Assembly (NCBI GenBank): GCA_016788785.1
Contig: JAEUSM010000007.1
Coordinates: 124,001 to 188,000, forward strand
From: Candidatus Kapaibacterium sp.
Lineage (GTDB): Bacteria; Bacteroidota; Ignavibacteria; Kapaibacteriales; JAEUSM01
Direction: 5' to 3'
Length of the DNA stretch: 64,000 bases
The notes below the pieces were generated by a model that was not told the DNA's origin, did no database searches, and worked only from the letters and a program-made list of their open reading frames with translations. Below are positions 18,947 to 27,721 of the stretch, piece by piece (position 1 is the stretch's first letter; the number at the start of each line of letters is the position of its first letter). Made by a program: the position numbers and the translations under genes.

Positions 18947-19519
18947 CTATTGAAAGGAAAATTCTTTTTCAATTATTTCTTTGACTTTGGATAAAGTTTG
19001 TTCTAATGAATCATTGACAACAACATAATCAAACTGATTTTGGAAGGTAAGTTCCATTTTCGCTCGTGAAAGTCTTTTTTGGATTTGTTCTTCAGTTTCT
19101 GTAGATCGTAAACGAAGTCGTTGTTCCAACACTTCTAAACTTGGGGGTGCAATATATAAAAGTACCGCTGAGGTTAAAAAGATTTTCGAAAGATTTAAGG
19201 CTCCCAAAACATCAATATCAAATAAAATAATGATATTATTTTGTTCAAGCCTTTGTAATTCATCTTTCATGGTTCCGTAGTAGTTTCCATAAATTTCTTC
19301 ATATTCAACTACTTCTTGTTTTTCAATTTTTTCTAAAAACTGTTCTCTTGTAAGGAAATAATAGTCCTTACCATCAACTTCATTTTGTCGGATTGAACGA
19401 GTTGTCGATGATATTGAAAACTGGACTTGGGGATAATTTTGAAGAATATATTTTGCAACAGTTGTTTTTCCTGAACCACTTGGTGCAGCAAGAATAATAT
19501 ATCTTCTTTGGTGGTTCAT
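18947..19519 (-). CDS. gmk: Guanylate kinase
   Basis: The 190-residue enzyme phosphorylates GMP to GDP. It has the P-loop APSGSGKTT (12-20), the GMP-binding STTRSIRQNEVDGKDYYFL segment, YGNYYGT and the lid region with RLRLRSTETEEQIQKRL. The ATG at 19519 starts one base after the yicC stop; an alternative in-frame TTG at 19528 would overlap yicC. The yicC-gmk order is a common bacterial pairing. Confidence 0.96.
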   Translation of the reverse strand: MNHQRRYIILAAPSGSGKTTVAKYILQNYPQVQFSISSTTRSIRQNEVDGKDYYFLTREQFLEKIEKQEVVEYEEIYGNYYGTMKDELQRLEQNNIIILFDIDVLGALNLSKIFLTSAVLLYIAPPSLEVLEQRLRLRSTETEEQIQKRLSRAKMELTFQNQFDYVVVNDSLEQTLSKVKEIIEKEFSFQ

Positions 19520-19520
19520 A

Positions 19521-20411
19521 TTACTCAATGTTCTGCACTTGTTCTCGTATGCGTTCCAATTCTTCTTTCATTCCAACTACAGAATGTGAAATAGTAATAT
19601 CGTTAGATTTTGAACCTATCGTATTGATTTCTCTATGCATTTCTTGTAGAAGAAAATTCATTTTTCTTCCAGATGGCTCAGCCGCTTTTAAAATATCATT
19701 GAAAAATTTGATGTGACTTCTCATACGCACAATTTCTTCAGTAATATCAATTTTATCCGCTAAAATGAGAATTTCCATTTGGATTCTTTGCTCATCAATT
19801 TCCTCATTTTCGAACATTTGCGCTACTTTTTGACGCATTTTTTCGCGTTCTTCTGGTATTTTTTGCGAAGCTATTGGTTCAATCAAATCAATTTGTTGCT
19901 CTAAAAACTTAATTCTATTGCGGATATCTTTTGCAATTTCTTTGCCTTCATTCAATCGCATTTTTTCTAATTGCAATAACGCTTGTTGGAGACCTTTGGA
20001 AACAACAGCCCAAATTTGTGTGCTGTAATCTTCTTCTACAACTTTTTTCTCAAATGAAGATGAAAAACGTAACAAATGATCCAACGTAATTGCATCTTTT
20101 ATTTTCAACGATTTTTTCAGCTTATCCAAGGATTTGTAATAATGTGAAGCAATTGTTTCATCAAAAAGAGTCGGCAATTCAATTGTTTCTTCGACTAATA
20201 GCTTTTCCACAGTAATGTACACTGAAACAGTACCGCGTTGAAGAACTTTTTTTACTTGCTCACGTAACTCATATTCTTTAGTGTTCAATTGACGAGGCAT
20301 TTTAGCATTGACTTCTAAATATCGACCATTAACAGAACGAATTTCGATATTACAACGGAAATCAGATTCTGAAAATTCTACTTTCGAAAAACCGGTCATA
20401 CTTTTAATCAT
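19521..20411 (-). CDS. YicC/YloC family endoribonuclease
   Basis: A 296-residue protein starting with the family hallmark MIKSMTGFSKVE and containing NIEIRSVNGRYLEV, with the C-terminal DUF1732 signature GRKMNFLLQEMHREINTIGSKSND. YicC was recently described as an RNA endonuclease and earlier as a stationary-phase factor; the exact target here is unknown. It is first of the pair with gmk, with a 192-base divergent gap to def upstream. Confidence 0.94.
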   Translation of the reverse strand: MIKSMTGFSKVEFSESDFRCNIEIRSVNGRYLEVNAKMPRQLNTKEYELREQVKKVLQRGTVSVYITVEKLLVEETIELPTLFDETIASHYYKSLDKLKKSLKIKDAITLDHLLRFSSSFEKKVVEEDYSTQIWAVVSKGLQQALLQLEKMRLNEGKEIAKDIRNRIKFLEQQIDLIEPIASQKIPEEREKMRQKVAQMFENEEIDEQRIQMEILILADKIDITEEIVRMRSHIKFFNDILKAAEPSGRKMNFLLQEMHREINTIGSKSNDITISHSVVGMKEELERIREQVQNIE

Positions 20412-20603
20412 AGAAGTCCTTTATACAAATACAAATTGAAACAATAGATATTTCAAAACGTCAGATGAATTAGAATATTGTTGCAGAAATCTTCGTAGAA
20501 TTTCTATAAAGAATTTTGAGTAATTTTATAAATATTTTCTGCATTTTGCATTCTTTAGTAGTATACCTTTTTTTGATTACATTTCTCATTTCGGATAGTA
20601 TCT

Positions 20604-21149
20604 ATGGCAATTCTTCCTGTTTACGTTTACAATCATTCTGTTTTAAAACAAAAAGCAACACCAATCTCGGAAATCACCCCAGAAACCAAACAATTTATTG
20701 AAGATATGTTTGAAACGATGTATCATGCAAATGGTATTGGGTTAGCTGCAAACCAAGTAGGTTCTTCATTGCCAATTTTTGTTGTTGATATTACTGGTGC
20801 TGAAGATGACACCAAACACGAAAGACAAGTTTTTATTAATCCTGAAATTATTTCTTTCTCGGAAGAAAAAGGGGAATATGAGGAGGGTTGTCTTAGTGTG
20901 CCTGATTTACGTGATTATGTAGATCGTCCCTTAAAAATAACAGTAAAATATCGTGATGGAAATTTTGTAGAACAAATTGAAGAATATGACGGATTAATGG
21001 CGAGAGTTATCCAACATGAAACCGATCATTTGAATGGGATATATTTCTTTGAACGACTTTCTTCAATTCGTAGAACCTTACTTTCTTCTAAATTAAAGAA
21101 AATCCAAAAAGGCAATTTTAAAGCGTCTTATCAAACTGTACTTCCTTAA
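20604..21149 (+). CDS. def: Peptide deformylase
   Basis: The 181-residue metalloenzyme removes the N-formyl group from new proteins. All three family motifs are present: GIGLAANQVG (44-53), EGCLSVP (94-100, metal ligand Cys96) and QHETDHLNG (137-145, ligands His138 and His142, catalytic Glu139). The ATG at 20604 gives the normal N-terminus. It heads a plus-strand run with two envelope genes and DedA; the gap to the next ATG is 17 bases. Confidence 0.97.
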   Translation: MAILPVYVYNHSVLKQKATPISEITPETKQFIEDMFETMYHANGIGLAANQVGSSLPIFVVDITGAEDDTKHERQVFINPEIISFSEEKGEYEEGCLSVPDLRDYVDRPLKITVKYRDGNFVEQIEEYDGLMARVIQHETDHLNGIYFFERLSSIRRTLLSSKLKKIQKGNFKASYQTVLP

Positions 21150-21166
21150 AACTAACATTTCCTATT

Positions 21167-23293
21167 ATGAGTAAATTTGTACCCATGATTGTAACAATGC
21201 TCTTTGCAAGTATAGTCATACTTGTAACTGCATGTAATTTACCAACAGACCCAAAACTCCCTGTTTTAAATACAGGAGCAGGAATTCCATTAAGTAACAA
21301 AATTTACTCACTGAATGACCTTTTGCAAGACAGCTCTACCTTTCAAAAGGACGGAAGCAACAATCTTATTTTTGTTGTTAACGATACTATCCCTTCTCAG
21401 GGTTTGAGTGACTCATTACGAATTAAAGATGTAACCTTTACCTATGAAAACAGATTAAATGACGCAAATGGATTTGTAAATGCACAAACAAATTTGGGTT
21501 CATTTAATTTTCCAATAAATCTGATATTTCCTGAGTTACCTCCAGCTCCTAATACTCAAGTCATCAATCCAACACCTGCAGGTGGAAATTTGGTTTCTGC
21601 AACACCTATATTGAATGATGATATACAAGAAGCTCGGTTACGCCGTGCTAGATTTCGCATTGAAATTGTGAATAATTTACCCATTGATGCAGAAGTAGGA
21701 ATTCCTGATGGTCAATCGCAACCAGGTATAGTAATTGAAACTCCCGGCGAACCAACAGTTTTTTTACCCTTCAACAATGACCAAAAAGTCATTCCGGCAG
21801 GTCAAACACGTGGACTTTCTGTTTCTCCAGGTGGCTTGATTCAGACAATCATTACAAATCAACGTTTAACCCAAGAGTCTCGTGGAATTGCTAAAATCAT
21901 TTCAGCTGGAAGTAATGGACAACCTATTGCTTACACAGGAAATTCTGTTATTCGTGTTAATGCATTTTTAGATAGTTTACAGTTTATTGATGCTACTTTA
22001 TCAGTACCATCTAGAACATTACTGTATACATTCGAAACCCCTTTTGAGGCCGGAATGGATATAACTCAAGCAACTTTGGATTCGTTTTTCTTTCGATTAG
22101 ACATACAAAACACTTTAGCAGTTTCCGGGCAAGCAACGCTCACTGCACCACAATTGACAAATACAAGAACTAATGATATTTTGACTTCTAATTTCCCTAT
22201 TAATGCGAAATCAAATAGGACTGTCAATATCAATAGTAGTGGAGACAAATGGACTCTCAAACCAGATCCATCGGATATTGCTGGAGGGTTTACCTCCATT
22301 AATAAAATCAAATTTTTGCTTTCTGTTGTAACAAATGAAATTCCCAAAAATGACAAAAAAGAATTCAAAGAAACCGAAGGTTTTGTCATTAATGGTACTG
22401 CTCGTCAGTTGAAAATATCCTTTGCTCGAGGACTTTCTTTACCTCAACAAACAATTCAAGTTAATACAGTTTCAGATATACCATCTATTTCAAATACTGA
22501 AAATTTCAATTTCAAAGAAATTGCTACCGAAAAAGTACTCTTAGATTTGAATATAGCAAATGGTTTAGGTGTAGATGCAGAAATTGACGGTAGTGCTGAA
22601 TTGCTGAATGAATCTGGAGGAGTAATATCTACCATTATAATTCCAAAAAGCACTATCAACGCTGCTTTATTTTCTAATAATCGCTTTATTACAACGCAAA
22701 CAACGTTGCCGTTATCTACTAATGGAATTTCTGTTTCTACTTTCCCGAAAAAAATTCGTTCAAGAATAAATATTTCTACAGTAAGTTCGAAGCCTTTTAC
22801 CATTGCAGACACGAATAAAATTTCGGCAATTTTTTCTATCAAAATTCCATTGGCTGTAAGAATTATAGAAGGTGTTTTTGCGAAAGAATCAGATTTTTCC
22901 ATTGGCTCAGAACTATCTTCTGTCTCAGAATCCATTCAATCAGCAAGTTTACTCTTTGAAGCAATTAATACTATTCCTTCAACGGTTGAATTTACTTCTG
23001 AATTTAAAGATTCACTTGGCAACATTATTCTTTCACTCCCAAAAAGTGGTAAATTTTCTTTGCAAGGATCTGCCACAAATGCAGAAGGATACTCTACAAA
23101 TTCAACAAAATCATTCCAACGTATCGACCTAACAAATGAAGAATTTCAAATTCTTCAACGGTCAAAAAATCTACGGATTCGGTTGAATTTTGATGCTCAA
23201 AATTCTCAAGGTGGGGAATATGTTCGGTTTAGAACAACTGACCAGACACATGTTCGAATATTTTTAGATGTAAAAATTTCTACGAAAGAATAA
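21167..23293 (+). CDS. Large lipoprotein of unknown function
   Basis: This 708-residue protein starts with a hydrophobic segment and a lipobox at Cys23 (LVTAC, followed by NLPTDP). The mature part appears as several beta-sandwich-like units rich in Asn, Ser and Thr, with repeated phrases of the type GLGVDAEIDGSAELL and TVNINSSG; I recognise no named domain. The lack of a Lys/Arg-rich or catalytic region suggests a structural envelope role. It ends one base before the barrel gene, so the two are almost certainly co-translated and may form an outer-membrane pair. Confidence 0.75.
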   Translation: MSKFVPMIVTMLFASIVILVTACNLPTDPKLPVLNTGAGIPLSNKIYSLNDLLQDSSTFQKDGSNNLIFVVNDTIPSQGLSDSLRIKDVTFTYENRLNDANGFVNAQTNLGSFNFPINLIFPELPPAPNTQVINPTPAGGNLVSATPILNDDIQEARLRRARFRIEIVNNLPIDAEVGIPDGQSQPGIVIETPGEPTVFLPFNNDQKVIPAGQTRGLSVSPGGLIQTIITNQRLTQESRGIAKIISAGSNGQPIAYTGNSVIRVNAFLDSLQFIDATLSVPSRTLLYTFETPFEAGMDITQATLDSFFFRLDIQNTLAVSGQATLTAPQLTNTRTNDILTSNFPINAKSNRTVNINSSGDKWTLKPDPSDIAGGFTSINKIKFLLSVVTNEIPKNDKKEFKETEGFVINGTARQLKISFARGLSLPQQTIQVNTVSDIPSISNTENFNFKEIATEKVLLDLNIANGLGVDAEIDGSAELLNESGGVISTIIIPKSTINAALFSNNRFITTQTTLPLSTNGISVSTFPKKIRSRINISTVSSKPFTIADTNKISAIFSIKIPLAVRIIEGVFAKESDFSIGSELSSVSESIQSASLLFEAINTIPSTVEFTSEFKDSLGNIILSLPKSGKFSLQGSATNAEGYSTNSTKSFQRIDLTNEEFQILQRSKNLRIRLNFDAQNSQGGEYVRFRTTDQTHVRIFLDVKISTKE

Positions 23294-23294
23294 G

Positions 23295-24737
23295 ATGAAC
23301 TACTCAAAACCATTACAAGCATTAACAATTGTAGTAGTTCTGCTTGTTTCGTTAACTACTCAAATTAAACTCACAGCACAGTCAAGGACAGATGTCATTG
23401 GAACTGCTAATGGTAGAACAACCGTTTCTACTGCCACTGGTGTTGATGCTTTCACTATTAATCCAGCAGGTATTGGATTAGGAAAAAATAATCTAAGTTT
23501 TGCCGTTGCACCATTTGGTATCACCTTTGGTACTACATTCTTTTCAATTGATGATTTCAATTACTATTTTGGAGGAGATGGGAATGGAAATGGCAGAGTA
23601 CTTACTGCTGAAGAACAAAATACATTCTTAAAAGCTTTAGAAACTGGTAATGCTTCTACACAAATTGACATAATGCCAGTCGGTGGAGTAATGAAATTAC
23701 CCGGAATTGGAACTGTCGGTGTAGGCATTGTCTCTTCATTAGGTGCATTTGCCGAATCGCCAGGAGGTTTAGTTGATTTACTGGGTGGAAATTTGGGTTT
23801 TAACCCTGTGAAAGTTCGTAATGGTGCTGTACGTTTACAAGCTACAACTTCTTTTCAAGTTTCCTATTCTAAAGAATTAATTTCTTCGTTTGATACTGTT
23901 ATTTCTCCTTTGACTGATTTACCTGCATTAGGTTCAGGTGGATTCTCATTGTCAGTTGGAGGATCAGCACGATTGATTCGCGGATTAGGATACTTAGATG
24001 CTCAAATTCGCAAAATTGATATCACACCATTTGTTCCTGAAGGATTTGATTCTACGTATGATTGGGCAGTTGATTTGGACTATTCAACGAAATCTGCAGG
24101 TTTTGATCAATCATTTTTGACTCCAGGAGCCTTGTTTGGTGGCAATTCTACGGGTATGGGATTTGGTTTTGATATTGGAACAATAGGAATGTATCAATTG
24201 AATGAAAATCCTTTAAGTACTATTACATTTGGAGTTACCATAGTCGATATTGGAATGATTAATTGGTCAAACGATGTTGTAACCCGAAATGCTCTTTTAC
24301 AAGACACAATTCGTGGGATAAAAGAATTAACAGATCAAACTTTACGCAAATATGAAGGAAATGCAAATACTACAGAGGAATTTTCAACGATGTTACCTAC
24401 TCGCATACGAGTTGGAGGCTCAATTCCTTTGCAAGCTTTCGCACCATTTTTAGATATTCCATTGGTAGCAAGTGTTGATTATACACAAGGTATCAATGAA
24501 ATTGGAAGCAATTCGACATCACCAATCGTAGGATTTGGTTTGCAATACCTTTCAACAGGAGTAATTCCATCCGTGAGAGCAGGTTTGAGAACCGGTGGAA
24601 ATGGTGAAATGCAAACTTCCGTTGGATTAGGGTGGAATTTTTCTCAAATGACAATGGTAGATATTGCGTTTGGAAGTTTAGATTTTCAACGAATGGTTGA
24701 TGTGGGAATCCGTGCAAGATTTGACCTAGCTTTATAA
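23295..24737 (+). CDS. Predicted outer-membrane beta-barrel protein (DUF5723/FadL-like)
   Basis: A 480-residue exported protein with a signal peptide (cleavage about residue 30, after TAQS). The segment GVDAFTINPAGIGLGKNNLSF near the start of the mature part resembles the SNPAGL motif of FadL/PorV/DUF5723 barrels, and the rest alternates short polar turns with amphipathic strands, ending in VGIRARFDLAL as expected for a final strand. Whether it is closer to PorV or to DUF5723 cannot be decided by eye. It directly follows the large lipoprotein gene. Confidence 0.68.
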   Translation: MNYSKPLQALTIVVVLLVSLTTQIKLTAQSRTDVIGTANGRTTVSTATGVDAFTINPAGIGLGKNNLSFAVAPFGITFGTTFFSIDDFNYYFGGDGNGNGRVLTAEEQNTFLKALETGNASTQIDIMPVGGVMKLPGIGTVGVGIVSSLGAFAESPGGLVDLLGGNLGFNPVKVRNGAVRLQATTSFQVSYSKELISSFDTVISPLTDLPALGSGGFSLSVGGSARLIRGLGYLDAQIRKIDITPFVPEGFDSTYDWAVDLDYSTKSAGFDQSFLTPGALFGGNSTGMGFGFDIGTIGMYQLNENPLSTITFGVTIVDIGMINWSNDVVTRNALLQDTIRGIKELTDQTLRKYEGNANTTEEFSTMLPTRIRVGGSIPLQAFAPFLDIPLVASVDYTQGINEIGSNSTSPIVGFGLQYLSTGVIPSVRAGLRTGGNGEMQTSVGLGWNFSQMTMVDIAFGSLDFQRMVDVGIRARFDLAL

Positions 24738-24749
24738 TTATTTGCTTTT

Positions 24750-25394
24750 ATGCTCGAACAATTAGTGCTTCTTTTACAAGGGCTACCTCCTTTAGGAATA
24801 TTGGTGGTAGCTTTTCTTATATGTTACATTGAAAACATCTTTCCTCCATCACCAAGTGATGTAGTATTAGTATTCATTGGAACATTCGTAGGTTTAGGTG
24901 TTATTTCCTTCCCAGTATTAGCTATTATTGCCACTATAGGCTCGACAACAGGTTTTTTGACGATGTATTGGCTCGGAAATAGATTTGGTTTAACCTTGGT
25001 CAATTCTGGCAAATTTCCCTTTTTAACCAAAGGTGCTATTGAAAAGGCAGAAAAAGTATTTGCCAAATTAGGAAATTTTGCGATTGTTATCAATCGATTT
25101 TTGCCTGGAACAAGAGCTGTGATTTCATTTGCCGCCGGTGTTGTTCATTTACCTATTGTTATTACTACCGTTTTATGTTCCATTAGCGCATTATTATGGA
25201 ATTGTATCCTAATTTATTGTGGGACATTGCTTGGTGATAATTGGCAATCAATCTCTAAATATCTTTCATTCTATTCTCAAATTACAACTATAATCGTTGT
25301 AACTGGTATTGTTGGATATCTAATCTACTTTTTTCTCAAACGAAGAAAAACCTCTCAATCAACTACAGAAGTATCTTCAAGTAACGAAGAGTAG
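24750..25394 (+). CDS. DedA family membrane protein
   Basis: This 214-residue polytopic protein has the family segments ENIFPPSPSDVVLVFIGTFVG (about 29-49) and the functional arginine motif NRFLPGTRAVISFAAGV near residues 113-129. DedA/VTT proteins are inner-membrane, lipid-related transporters; some flip undecaprenyl phosphate or phosphatidylethanolamine carriers. Membrane segments sit around 15-35, 50-70, 135-160 and 175-195. It is the last gene of the def run, followed by a convergent GH18 gene. Confidence 0.92.
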   Translation: MLEQLVLLLQGLPPLGILVVAFLICYIENIFPPSPSDVVLVFIGTFVGLGVISFPVLAIIATIGSTTGFLTMYWLGNRFGLTLVNSGKFPFLTKGAIEKAEKVFAKLGNFAIVINRFLPGTRAVISFAAGVVHLPIVITTVLCSISALLWNCILIYCGTLLGDNWQSISKYLSFYSQITTIIVVTGIVGYLIYFFLKRRKTSQSTTEVSSSNEE

Positions 25395-25397
25395 TTC

Positions 25398-25429
25398 TTA
25401 CGAAATCGTGAAATTACTTTTTTTCGTAA
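25398..25429. terminator. Inverted repeat between convergent dedA and GH18 genes
   Basis: TTACGAAA at 25398-25405 pairs with TTTCGTAA at 25422-25429, an 8-bp stem with a 16-base loop, filling almost the whole 35-base gap between the two stops. It has an internal T-run but no clean T-tail outside the stem, so a bidirectional terminator role is only suggested. Confidence 0.35.
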
Positions 25430-27181
25430 TTATCGAACAATTCTCATTGGTAACGTGAATTGATTTCTACCACTTGTTGCAACAATAGTATACGCTCCAG
25501 AAGCCAAATTCTCAACAGAAAATGGAATTGTTGTTGTTCCATTTCCCATTGGAATTGTCCCAAAATTGTAGACATTTGCTCCTGATGCATCAATAATTGT
25601 TATACGAAGTTCACTATTGACATTTGTTCCAACTGTTATTTCTAAGGCAGATTCCGAAGAAATGGGTTGTTGACCTTGAAGTTTCATAGCAATATTGCCG
25701 TTTGATGTAACTCCACGAATTGAAGTTAATGGTTGACCCTCACCAGAAACAGGTATCATCAAATTGTTAGAGGCATTTGATACAATCACTATTGAAGCAT
25801 TATTGTATGTTTTTACCTCTATTGGAGCAAATTGCACAGTGAAGGAGGTTGAATCATTGGGAGCAACGACAATAGGAGATACATTGGGTTTTCCAGCTGT
25901 AACTGCATAAGCACCAGCATCTGAACCAGTAATGGTAATTTCAGAAATTTGTAATTCAGAATTACCCGAATTAGAAAGGGTAATTGATTGAGATGAAGTT
26001 GATTGAATTTGAACACCTTTAAATTCAATGGTTTGTTTATCTGATGAAATCGTTGTAGAGGTTTTTTCAAATTCAGTTCGTATTTCTTTCCATACATACC
26101 CCAGACCATTTGCATAATTCAATGCCCATATTCCAACTCCTGCTAAGTCGTTGATTCTAATTTCAGCGTATTTTTTTGACAAAGAAATTGAATCTTCGTA
26201 CCAAATTTGACGTTGAATTTGTGCATTTGTATAGTTCAACCAAGGTACCTGTGTCGCAATATCAAAGCTCGGAGTATTTTGTGAAGTATAATTTACCATC
26301 TCAGCCAAGGTTCTTGCTGTTCCACTTCCAGTTGTTGTTGCTTTTCGTTGAGTAGAATTCACAGGCCAATCATATCCATACCAAGGAAAAGCGATAATAA
26401 GTTGTTCTTTTGGAACATGCTGAAGATACGTGAAAATAGTATTTTGCACATTCTTATTCTCACCTTTTAATGGAGAAACAGGTCCTGCTATTGGACTATT
26501 TTTCCAATAATAGTCATAAGCCATGACAATCAATTTATCAAAATCTAAAGAATAATGTTCTAAATTAATGTTGTTATTCCAATCTACAGCTGGCATAGCT
26601 ATAGAAATTGAAATCAATTCTACTGAAGGAACAACAAACAGCGCAAATTTCATATCCAGTGCGAAATCACGAATTTTTTCTTGCGGAAATGTACTGAGAG
26701 GTTCAAAATCAAAAATGACTTCGTCTACTTCCAAACGCTCTACGAGTTCAACAACTTCATTTTGGAATAATGTATATTTATCTTCATCATCCATTACATT
26801 GGTAAAAATGGAAGCATCAAAACAAATAATTGTTACTGAAGTTCTACAGCCTTGTTCTTTTGCGAACGCTATTACAGCAGAATCGCTAACTGTACTTTGA
26901 TATTTTTTCAAACTACCGTCAGATTCTAATTCATAGCCAAAATACGAAAGGTGATTGAGAACAGTATAATCATAACTTGTATGTGCATTTATCCCAGCCC
27001 AATAAGGATGCCACCCCATCACCTCTTTTTTCAACGCTTCATTATTTGGAATTTGAGAAGTAGTAGGAAGAACATTTACAGTATTTGTTACAATACATCT
27101 ATCAGGGAAATGGGTTGGTATTGTAACTTGGGAAAATAATGAAGCGACACTTGCAAGAAAAACTATAATGACTGTTTTCAT
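25430..27181 (-). CDS. Secreted GH18-family glycosidase-like protein with Ig-like and sorting-like C-terminus
   Basis: With the ATG at 27181 (a GTG three codons upstream is the alternative) the protein has 583 residues: a signal peptide (1-18), a glycoside hydrolase 18 domain (about 50-375) with the catalytic signature VIFDFE ending in Glu160 and Asp158, an ASPM/Hydin-like Ig domain (about 385-485, SQSITLSNSGNSELQI) and a C-terminal strand-rich tail ending in RIVR that resembles a T9SS domain. The GH18 motif has Ile instead of Asp at the position four before the glutamate, which is tolerated in spore-coat-type members. Targets may be chitin or peptidoglycan; no substrate is implied by neighbours. 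Confidence 0.85.
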   Translation of the reverse strand: MKTVIIVFLASVASLFSQVTIPTHFPDRCIVTNTVNVLPTTSQIPNNEALKKEVMGWHPYWAGINAHTSYDYTVLNHLSYFGYELESDGSLKKYQSTVSDSAVIAFAKEQGCRTSVTIICFDASIFTNVMDDEDKYTLFQNEVVELVERLEVDEVIFDFEPLSTFPQEKIRDFALDMKFALFVVPSVELISISIAMPAVDWNNNINLEHYSLDFDKLIVMAYDYYWKNSPIAGPVSPLKGENKNVQNTIFTYLQHVPKEQLIIAFPWYGYDWPVNSTQRKATTTGSGTARTLAEMVNYTSQNTPSFDIATQVPWLNYTNAQIQRQIWYEDSISLSKKYAEIRINDLAGVGIWALNYANGLGYVWKEIRTEFEKTSTTISSDKQTIEFKGVQIQSTSSQSITLSNSGNSELQISEITITGSDAGAYAVTAGKPNVSPIVVAPNDSTSFTVQFAPIEVKTYNNASIVIVSNASNNLMIPVSGEGQPLTSIRGVTSNGNIAMKLQGQQPISSESALEITVGTNVNSELRITIIDASGANVYNFGTIPMGNGTTTIPFSVENLASGAYTIVATSGRNQFTLPMRIVR

Positions 27182-27186
27182 TGTAT

Positions 27187-27717
27187 TCACTTTGTTTCTG
27201 AAGCATTTTTATACGAAATATAACACCCAAAAGCTTTAGTCGATACAATTTGTGGTTTTTTCCCCTCAAACAGTTCTTCTAAAGCGTTTGAAAGATACGG
27301 GACTATGGAATGTTTTTTGCTTTTCCCAAAATCAACAAATCTATCGTCAATTGCTCCAGAATAGACAATTTCATTGTTATCATTTTCTACCACAACTTCA
27401 GGTGTGACAGTAAATCCAAATCGTTTACTGATGGTTTTGTATGTATCAAAAACCAATTTTGGCTTAACTGGAAACTCTTTTAATAATTTATTTAATTTTT
27501 GCTTATTTACGTTTGAATTAGTAAGAATAAAGGTAAATTCACACCACCGTTCGTTTTTTTGAATCAATGATTTCAATGTTGGAACCATTTCTATACAAAG
27601 TGGACATACTTCTGAAAAGGAAATGTTGACATATACTGATTTTTGAGAGTCTGCTTGTTGAGCTGTTATAACTGTAGATAGTACAAAGAACAAAAACCCA
27701 ACAAGCAAACCTTTCAT
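27187..27717 (-). CDS. Exported redoxin (thioredoxin fold, CPLC)
   Basis: The ATG at 27717 gives a 176-residue protein with a signal peptide (1-20); the frame is open further upstream but that part lies inside the neighbouring gene. A thioredoxin fold follows, with the redox pair Cys38-Pro-Leu-Cys41 in VCPLCIEM, the cis-Pro region TVTPEVVV, and the C-terminal segments GAIDDRF and AFGCYISY. This tail, including the lone cysteine in FGC, matches redoxins that accompany cytochrome/copper-monooxygenase proteins, which is what the gene 4 bases upstream encodes. It probably works in the periplasm, perhaps on metal-site thiols; that role is inferred. Confidence 0.82.
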   Translation of the reverse strand: MKGLLVGFLFFVLSTVITAQQADSQKSVYVNISFSEVCPLCIEMVPTLKSLIQKNERWCEFTFILTNSNVNKQKLNKLLKEFPVKPKLVFDTYKTISKRFGFTVTPEVVVENDNNEIVYSGAIDDRFVDFGKSKKHSIVPYLSNALEELFEGKKPQIVSTKAFGCYISYKNASETK

Positions 27718-27721
27718 TTTC

